Source of the DNA: Lingula anatina
Taxonomy: Eukaryota > Brachiopoda > Lingulata > Lingulida > Lingulidae
NCBI RefSeq assembly: GCF_001039355.2
Contig: NW_019775495.1
Location: 194,977-217,164, forward strand
DNA: 22,188 nucleotides
Reading direction: 5' to 3'
In this document: in pieces, positions 1 through 9,600 of the stretch
Layout of the letters: each line of letters starts with the position of its first letter
How positions within the stretch are numbered: position 1 is the first letter of the stretch
Notes under the pieces: model-generated
Database searches by the model: none
What the model was told of the DNA's origin: nothing
The model's input: the letters and a program-made list of their open reading frames with translations, nothing else
Translations under genes and position numbers: made by a program

Positions 1-1237
1 CTAAAATGGGTCTGTTGAAGTCCTACAATCCCCAAGGCCAGGGCCATAAATACTGGATATTATAGCGCTATCCTATGACTAACACAATTCATTGTACAAC
101 ATTGTTTTTACCATAAATGAATGTATATTTATTTTTGATACATTTTAAATATTTCATCCAGTCACAATTTCGTTTCTCGTCACATTCAACAGTTACATTT
201 GTAAGTGTAAATACAAACTGATAAGACCAGTACAACACACACACACAAATATATATATTCTGACTCCACAGTGACGTCAGGGTATTTTGTACATGTTTAA
301 GCTTACTTCACAAATATATAGTATGTCGAGCACACCTAAAAGAAATACATCTAAAAAGCACAACTCAGAATGTTCTTAACATCTGGCCCTGAAACTTAAT
401 TACAACTATATTCCCACAAATAACTTTCAGCATATATTTCATTATAAGACCAGAAGATTCTAATTCACATGGTCGGTCACACTGAAAACGGTTCCATTTT
501 CAAGACAAAAAAAATGGAATATTATTTCACTCTACATTCTGGTCCTGTAATATGGAATGCTGGAGTGAATGCAACACTACAAACAAAACTCACACCAGTC
601 AGAATAATGTCACACAATTCTAACTAACAGAAGTATAATCAGCATAAGCTTATGAGAAATAACATGCTAACTGAAATATCTTCATTTATCATTCAAAACG
701 AATTTAAATTGATATGCTGGAGGTGATATAAAACAACAAACAAGATAAAATAAAAAAATGTTAAATGAACCTACATAGTGAGAATAAGTGCTCAATAATA
801 ACAAAACTATTTCAATGGATAATTGAAGGTAAATATTTGTGTATCATCTTCAATAGCTAAATACATAACACACCAAGGGGCATATGCTATATGCTATACG
901 TATTAAAACAGAAATATTGGACGTACCATTTTCAACACCGTACAAGAGAAATATGGAATATTATTTCACTTAAAATCTGGCTCTCCTGTAAAACGGAATG
1001 CTGGAGTAAATGCAACACAATAATAAATGTAATGTGTCAATATGTAGTCAGTATCAGCCAGAAAAAGGCAATCTTGTTACTTATTACACTTGTCACTCAC
1101 AGTTTTAAATATCAAACTAGTGGAATAGTAAATGGTCCATTAGGTTGGGTGATAGTGGTCCTTCATTTTGAAGGCATATGCTGTAGTTAAAATTACAATA
1201 ATGATCATGCGGCGCCCCTTAGCATGTCCCACGCCCC
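1..1237. other. Gene-free AT-rich DNA with a diverged duplication
   Basis: No exon-like sequence was found. Two stretches, about 493-590 and 926-1025, resemble each other (both hold ATGGAATATTATTTCACT and GGAATGCTGGAGT), so an old repeat is present in two copies. A short (AC)n tract lies near 236-247. Confidence 0.5.
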
Positions 1238-1293
1238 TAGGATGTCGCGGCGCCCGCGCCTAGACTATAGGATGTCGCGGCGCCCGCGCCTAG
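1238..1293. repeat. GC-rich direct repeat
   Basis: AGGATGTCGCGGCGCCCGCG followed by CCTAG occurs twice, about 28 bp apart, and a shorter GGCGCC-containing relative precedes it (1208-1236). It is an isolated GC island in AT-rich DNA, just past the polyadenylation signal. Confidence 0.75.
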
Positions 1294-1298
1294 TAAGA

Positions 1299-1304
1299 TT
1301 TATT
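1299..1304 (-). terminator. Polyadenylation signal AATAAA of the ANK-Death-TIR gene
   Basis: AATAAA on the minus strand, about 170 bp after the stop codon, followed by AT-rich sequence and then a GC-rich direct repeat. This is the first canonical signal downstream of the stop. Confidence 0.55.
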
Positions 1305-1471
1305 ATAAAGTATTATTATAATGAGACATTAAGGTACATATAAATAGAACAGGTGGTGGGTAGAGAGGAGAGTTAGGTAGTGGGAATAAAGCTGTTTGGA
1401 AATCCACGACTCTTGTTGCTCACTTCTTCTCGATCTGTGAACCTAAAATCGAACCTTACAGTAGTCATAGT

Positions 1472-1650
1472 TCACGTTCCTTCGGATTCACAGACAAATT
1501 GCATTAGAGCAGCTGCAGCATCCAACTCTGCCTGCACACGTCTGTTCAATGATGTACTATCTTCAAGTTGCTGTCTCAGTGCTGCAAGTTCCCGTTTCAG
1601 GTTTTCGTTTTCATCACGAAGTTGACCGTAGAAAGGCGGATCTGTTGGTC
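1472..1650 (-). CDS. Last exon: C-terminal coiled coil
   Basis: Acceptor TTTCAG, phase 1 in, then GPTDPPFYGQLRDENENLKR, ELAALRQQLEDSTSLNRRVQ and AELDAAAALMQFVCESEGT with TGA at 1474-1472. Heptad leucines and charged residues point to a parallel coiled coil, which could drive self-association of the TIR domains. It is a close paralogue of the coil segment at 2469-2300, so the two coil exons arose with the TIR duplication. Confidence 0.78.
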
Positions 1651-3615
1651 CTGAAAGATGAACGGCATGAATAAATAAAGATAGTCTAATAAGATAACAC
1701 ATACATGTATTATTCGCGAATGCGTTTCAGTAATAGTTCCAAATTGAAATATAACATATTAACGTACTAATAAACACACCAATTGATAGTACAGTTATTC
1801 TAATTCCACTTAATATATAGTTTTAAGTTCTAAAATGTCAAAATTTCACAAAGTGAGTTCACTTTGTGTATGAAATACCTTTAATAGCGTCGATCAATTT
1901 CTGGATGAAATCTTGGCTCTTGTAGGGGATACAATTAAGAGTTCCATATGGAGGCGGTAAAGACTTTGGATCGACGTCAATGGTGACAGGAATCATCACG
2001 TCTTCTTTCCTTTCGTTGGCCTCAATAAGTGCCACGTCACACGTCATCATAAACAATTTACTTTCCAGAGAATTTTTGGAAAAAAATGGCACCGTGCGCT
2101 TGGCTGTCTTAACTGGATCATTATCAGATTTTATTATAGATGTTCCAGCAAGAGCTGGTTCAGAACAGCGGACTCCACTGAACTCTAACTTCCCCCTCAC
2201 CTCGTCCACTACCTCCTCGTCGTCACTGTCGTGTGCTAAGTAGACATCGCATTGGTATGAATCTGTTTCCATACTGGAATGAGCCAAACGGTAAAGTTTA
2301 TTTGGTTCACAGACAAATTGTCTTGGAGCGTCTGCAGTCATCACCTCTGCCTGCAGACGTCTGTTCAATGCTGTACTATCTTCAAGTTGCTGTCGCAGTG
2401 CTGCAATCTCCCGTTTCATGTTTTCGTTTTCATTACGAAGTTGACCGTAGAGAGGCGCATCTGCTGGTCCTGAAATTTGAATGGCATCCATACCTAAGGA
2501 TAGTCTAATTAGATAACACACCTATTTATGGATGCGCTTCAGAAACAGTTAAAAATAAAACGTACTAATAAACAATTACTTATTAAAAGCATATCTAATT
2601 TTAAAAGATTTAAGTTGCAAAATATCAAATGTTCACAAGGTGACTATATGTTGTGTATGAAATACCTTTAATGACGTCGGCCAATTTCGGGATGAAATCA
2701 TGGCTCTGGAAATGGATACATTGCATAGTATCACATGGAGGCGGTAAGGATTTTGGATCGACGTCAGTGGTGACAGGAATCATCACGCCTTCTTTTCCTT
2801 TCTCGGCCACACCAAATGCTACGTTAGATGTCACCTTAAATGGTTCCACCTTAAATGGACTCCCCAGAGACGTTTTGAAAAAGATAGACACCGTACGCCT
2901 GGTGATCTCCACTGATTCGCACATAGACTGTATCTTAACTGATCCAGGCAAGGGAGGTTCACAAAAGCAGACTCTATTGGACTCGAACTGTCCCCTCACC
3001 TCGTCCACTACCTCTTCGTCGTCACTGTGATGAGCTAAGTTGGCATCGTATTGGTAGGAATCTGTCTCCATAGTGGAACGAGCCAAAAGAAAAAAAGGTA
3101 ACAATTAGTGAAGTAAATGTGATTTTGGATTATATACAATGCTTGTGTTTTGTAAGTATTCACTAAATTTTGTGAATTGGTTGTTTCATATCACAGCTAA
3201 ATTCCTATTTCACTGATCACTCGAAAATGATTTGTCACTTTTGGTAACAGGATCACTTTTTTAAGTGTAGTCCCTTTTTACTGAATTGAGAATAGTTTAG
3301 AAATAAAGGTTTTTAAAAAACGCACCAAACCGTATTCGTTGTGCTCTGCTCACTGCATAAGCTGTTAGTGTGGACGGGTCATTTCAACGTAAATAAAGAG
3401 ATATTATCTAGAAAAGTAGACTGTTTCCATATACATGCTTTCTTAAATACTACATGCATTTCCTCGTACCTTAATTACGCGACAACTCCAACAAGTGGGC
3501 ATCTTACCTGAACACAAACCAGGGTATTTAGTTACGCTGTCTTTTTTTTTTTTTTTTTGTACTCTAAGGGGACTACGTGCGGAGTTATAATCTGCTTAAA
3601 TTCGTTTTGATCCTC

Positions 3616-3659
<44 letters not shown>

Positions 3660-6600
3660 TACATATTTATATATATGTGTATATATACCTAATTTCACAT
3701 CTCTGCTCTGTGGAACAACCAGCCGATGTAATCATGTGCCGTTGTGACATGGGATCTTGACAAAATGTTTCGTAGCAGTAGGGTGACATGTCCATTATCT
3801 CTTTGACGATCCCAGCATAGTGCTTTTCAGCAGCCACTGTATAAATATAATCTTTGAATAGTGTTCTTTTTATCTGCTGTACAAATGCTTGAATAAAAAC
3901 ATATATATATACTAGTGTTGTTTTGTGTTTGCTTTGCGTAAATAAATAAACATGCCATGGTACTACATATACATGTACATATGACATACTGATACGTATC
4001 ACTCACCGGCCAAGTTTTGACACCCTGCATCTGCCAATCTCGCCTTTAACTTTTGGATAGTCGTTAGCCCATAACTTTGTGCCCAATTCCTCAACATTTC
4101 TAACTTGTTATGACGTTCATTTAGGGAATGGCATCTCATGTCTTCTTTAAAAAGAGTATTAGCCTCAACAATATTCATTGTAGCAGCAACATGTTCCAAA
4201 GTCAAGACGAAGATGAAGTTCTGGAAGATTAAATTATAACGCAGTGCTTCTGTTAGCTGCCGACTCAAGGTTAAAAATAAAGTATATGTTAAATCTATTT
4301 AAAGCAATATATATATATATATAATTATCATATTTCAATAAAGAATGATTTATATATAGAAGAGAGAAAGTGACCTGAATATATAACATGGCATATTACG
4401 AATGACAGCAAACAATGGGCTTCGTCGGTACTCCATAGATCCTTTTAAAGCAAATCAGGAAAACTGAGTTTTGAAAACATAAATGAAATAAGCTTTTTCA
4501 AAGGGGTAGTATTTCGTGTAACAAAACCGTGCACTTTAACTGTCATCAAACGGGTACGTGTCAAGTACATATATTATACCTGACGGTTTCGATCTGACAC
4601 CCCCAGAACTTTGATAATGTGGAAATGGTTAGATACCCGACATCTTATAATGGCGGGTTCAAGGGGGGGGGGGGGGGCGGTCGGGGAAAATCTGTTGGAC
4701 ACCCCTGGCTGAAATTAAAAAAAAAAAATCAATAAAGAAAATCAACCATCCGTCTGTCGATAAAAGACGTGACATATAATCTCTCACCTGGACTTGATCG
4801 TTCTCGAATTTCTTTAAACGTGTTGCTAACTCCTGGTTTCTCCATTGTATAGTACCGCTGGGACGTTCGCCACGCTACAATAACACATTTATGTTGACAT
4901 GACATTTAAAATATGTAAAGAGACAATACAGAATATTTACATTTGTCATACTGTAGTAGGACAGTACATGTCACAGACTTTTCTGTTTACATATAGTTCT
5001 TAATGTTAATAAATAAATAATAAAAATGATTCAAATGCTTCCATTATTTATGCCATGCGATCTGCCAATGTGACTCCCTCTAGCTGAGCAATAAAAAGGT
5101 GTACGACTCAACTGAATTATGTCAGTCGATTTTTTCATGCAGATGTTATCTGCATGTGTGTATACATGTACATGTCATTAAAAACTAATAAATTGTTAAT
5201 CACTGAAACTGCAAACTCGACAGTGTCGTTGAAGCTGAACTGAAAATAGTTAAAGTGGCATACAAGTGCATATGCATTGTACGTGTAGCCTTGAACATAA
5301 TAAGAGATTTTTATGTCCAAGGTGTAGCCTACCTACCGAGTCTTCAATACGGGGATCAGCTCCGTGCTGAATGAGTAGAGCTGCTACATTGCTGTGACCA
5401 CCCTGAGCAGCGTAGTGAAGTGGTGTACTACCATACTGAAGATACACAACGTTTCCATACAAAGGTTATGTCATATATTCTCATTAATGATGTATTCGTA
5501 ATTAATGATGTATCAGCGACATAAATGAATTAATTAATTTTTAAATTAAAATTACATTACTATTATCTATCCCCACAACTCCATACATGTACATGCGGTA
5601 TAACAATATTATGAAGACAGTAAGCAGCAGTGGGCGTCTTTGATTATTCACTTGATAAAGCAAAAATATTTAATACAATGGAATATCGACGAAGTACTTT
5701 CAGAGATATACCTACCAAGTTGTCTCTACTACAGAGATCAGCTCCCTGCTGAATGAGTAGAAATGCTACACCGCTGTTACCATGCAAAGCAGCGTCATGA
5801 AGAGGTGTACGGCCATTCTGAAGAACGTTTTTATACAAAGGTTATGTCATATAGTCTCATTTAAGATTTATAAGCAACAAGAATGAACAAATTGATTAAA
5901 TTGCATTACAAAATCGTTCCCTTTTAGCCATGCCATTTCATCTATTATCTATCTCCACAACACCATATGAATGTATAACAACATCATGGAGACAGTAAGC
6001 AGCAGTGAGCGTCTTTGATTATTCAATATTTAAAATGATTTAAGCAATGGAATATTGGCTTTGCATTTCGAAAGATATATATATACCTACCTCGTCTGTA
6101 CTGCAGGGATTAGCTCCGTGCTGAATGAGTACAGCTGCTACATCTCTTTTACCACTCCCAGCAGCTTCATGAAGAGGTGTACGTCCCCACTAAAGACATA
6201 TAGAATATTTTCATTAACCTACATACCCTAAAAAAGTCCTGATGTATAATTGATGTTAAAATGAAATAAACTGCATTTTAATAAAAACGTTTGTGGCACG
6301 ACCTCTCTTAATCTAGTTGTGCAACTGCCTTTATATCTACAATGCCATTGGTGCAGTTAGCGTTAGTGATTGAAGTGACTTATGGAAAATGTATTTAGCA
6401 GAACAATGCTTGGTGCATTGAGATATCTTACATGTATTTCAGAATTTAAAATATATATATACTGTACCTACCCTGCCTCTACTGCAGGGATCAGCTCCTT
6501 TCTGAATGAGTAGAGCTGCTACATCGCTGTGTCCGCCCCAAGCAGCGAGATGAAGAGCTGTACGACCCTCCTGAGGATACACAATGTTATCATATATAAA

Positions 6601-9600
6601 AATGTTATAGCATAATGAAAAAATTATCATGTATAACCAATTTTCAAATGAAATGAAATAAAATAAACTTTTAATAAAGGTTAAAATGTTTGTGGTATAA
6701 TCACTTTAACAGTTTTGCAACTGTCTCTATGCTTTATGAAGAGGTGTAACACCATCCTGAAGATACACATCATACAAAAGATATTTCATATACACGTTGA
6801 ACACTGATTAATGATGTACAGGTCTGAATGAATAAATCCATTCAATTGCTTTCCAAAATTGTTCCATTAGCGATGCCATATAATCTATTACCTATCTCCA
6901 CAACACCACATATAACAATATCATAAAGACAGTAAGCAGCAGTGGGCCTCTTTGATTATTCAATGGAAATAAAGTAAAAAATGATTTATACATTGGAATA
7001 TCAAAGATGCATCTCAAAAGATATATACCTACCCCGTCTGTACTGCGGGGATCAGCCCCGCGCTGAATGAGTAGAGCTGCTACATCGCTTTGACCACGGT
7101 CAGCAGCGTTATGAAGAGGTGTACGCTTTTGCTAAAGATACACAATATTTTCATTTAAATGATATACCATAAAGACTAAGTCATGGTGTATAATTGATGT
7201 TAAAATGATATAAAATAAAATGCATTTTCAATAAAAGTTTGACAAAGTTTGTGGCACAATCTCTCTTAATCTAGATGTGCTACTGTCTCTATATCTATCC
7301 TGCCATGTTTGTAACAGTAGCATATAGACAGCGTTAGCGGATGTTGCGTTTTGGTTATGTGTCAAGTGGACGTGGCGATGAATTCATGTATTTAGCAGAG
7401 CCATGTTTCATGCATCGCAATATATAACATACATTACAAATAAAACTAGACTGCAACTGGCTCAAGCCAGTGGCGGAGGATTCCCACGCAAAATAGGTGT
7501 GGAAATGCTCTTACAAGGTCATGTGAAGGTCAGGGGTTAAATTTGACCCCATATTCTGAAAGAGCATGTGCGAATTGGGGGGGGGGGGGTCAACAGACCA
7601 TCACTTTTAGCCCACTTCAATATTTCTCCATGAAATAGCCGAATGACCTTGAAAATGAAGGTCAAGGTCAAATTTGACATTTGATTTGGGGGTGTTGGGT
7701 ATATGTTTGGGGTAGTTTACTATAGCATGTTATCACAAAAAATCAATATTTCATGGAGAAATTGACAAAGTCACTATTTATGTGAAATTAATAATATTTA
7801 AAAATCTATATTAAAAAATCAAATTAGACAATAGTCAATATTATTAGCGACTGCACTGGATACATATCCAGGGCAACTTTTAACATCATCTTTGTGGCTC
7901 TGTGACATCTGGTTTACCCCCTGCCGAGAGTGTCAACCTCCTGGAGCATATTTTGCAATAAGTTGACCTTGACCTGAACTACTTTTCCTAAAATTATGTC
8001 TCTTGATATAGAATTATTGTGTGACCTTACCTCTGAAAGGATTTGTCAAAATGTTGAAAATTCTAGGAGATATTGCATTTTGAAATTTGCAAAAATTTCA
8101 CTTTAAAAGGCTCTGTGACCTTGAAAATTAGGTCAAGGTAAAAAAAATTGGGTGGACCGGAATAACTTTTCATAGGCTATCAGTATGAATTTTTTCAGAA
8201 TTTTACAAAGAAATTCTTTGACGAAAAATAATAATAATAAGAAGAAGAAGAAGAAGAATACCAAATGCAATAGTATTCCTCTATGGGGAATCCTAATAAG
8301 AACTAGACTTCAACTGGCTGAAGCCAGTGTCGGAGGATTCCCCTGCAAAATAGGTGTGGAAATGCTCTTACAAGGTCATGTGAAGGTCATGGGTTAAATT
8401 TGACCCCATATTCTGAAAGGGCATGTGCGAAGTGGGGGGGGGGGGGNATAATAATAATAAGAAGAAGAAGAAGAATACCAAATGCAATAGTATTCCTCTA
8501 TGGGGAATCCTAATAAGAACTAGACTTCAACTGGCTGAAGCCAGTGTCGGAGGATTCCCCTGCAAAATAGGTGTAGAGATGCTCTTACAAGGTCATGTGA
8601 AGGTCATGGGTTAAATTTGACCCCATATTCTGAAAGGGCATGTGCGAATTGGGGGGGGGGGGCAACAAAACATCACTTTTAGCACACTTCAATATTTCTC
8701 CATGAAATAGCCGAATGACCCTGAAAATGAGGGTCAAGGTCAAATTTGTTATTTTGATTTGGGGGTGTTGGGTATATGTTTGGGATAGTTTACTATAGCA
8801 TGTTATCACAAAAAATCAATATTTCATGGAGAAATTGACTAAGTCACTATTTCTGAGAAATTATTAATATTTAAAAATCTATATTAAAAAAACAAATCAG
8901 TCAATTGTCAATATTATTAGATACTGCACTGGATAGATATCTAGGGCAACTTTTTACATCATCCTTGTGGCTCTGTGACATCTGGTTTACCCCCTGCCGA
9001 GTGTCAACCTCCTGGAGCATATTTTGCAATAGGTTGACCTTGACCTGACCTACTTTCCTAAAATTATGTCTCTTGATATAGAATTATTGTGTGACCTTAC
9101 CTCTGAAAGGATTTGTCAAAATGTTGAAAATTCTAGGAGATATTGCATTTTGAAATTTAAAAGGCTCTGTGACCTTGAAAATTAGGTCAAGGTAAAAAAA
9201 AATTGGGTGGACCGGAATAACTTTTCATAGGCTATCAGAATGAATTTTTTCAGAATTTTACAAAGAATTTTTTTGACGAAAAATAATAATAATAATAAGA
9301 AGAAGAATAAGAATACCAAAAACAATAGTATTCCCCTATGGGGAATCCTAATAATAAGAACAGGAAAAACAATAGAATTCCCCTATGGGGAATCCTAATA
9401 ACAGGAAAAACAATAGTATTCCCCTATGGGTAATCCTAAATATGAATAGCTACCTCATCTGTACTGCAGGGATCAGCTCCGTGCTGAATGAGTAGAGCTG
9501 CTACATCCCTGTGACCACCCCAAGCAGCCTTATGAAGAGGTGTATTACCCTCCTGAAGATATACAAAAATTTCATACAAAGGTTATGTTGTACATGTATA

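Noticed and set aside
1980-3030. Plus-strand open frames over the TIR exons
   Set aside because: They are shadows of the minus-strand TIR and coil exons, which have the recognisable domains.
4663-4677. A 15-base G run, with others at 7579, 8434, 8652 and 21482 and a C run at 18698
   Set aside because: Single homopolymer runs, some part of the interspersed repeat and others of likely slippage origin; a specific role cannot be supported.
8185-8614. Two open frames with poly-N/K residues and a shared C-terminus
   Set aside because: They are translations of the (AAT/AAG)n tract and the start of the interspersed repeat, not a protein.
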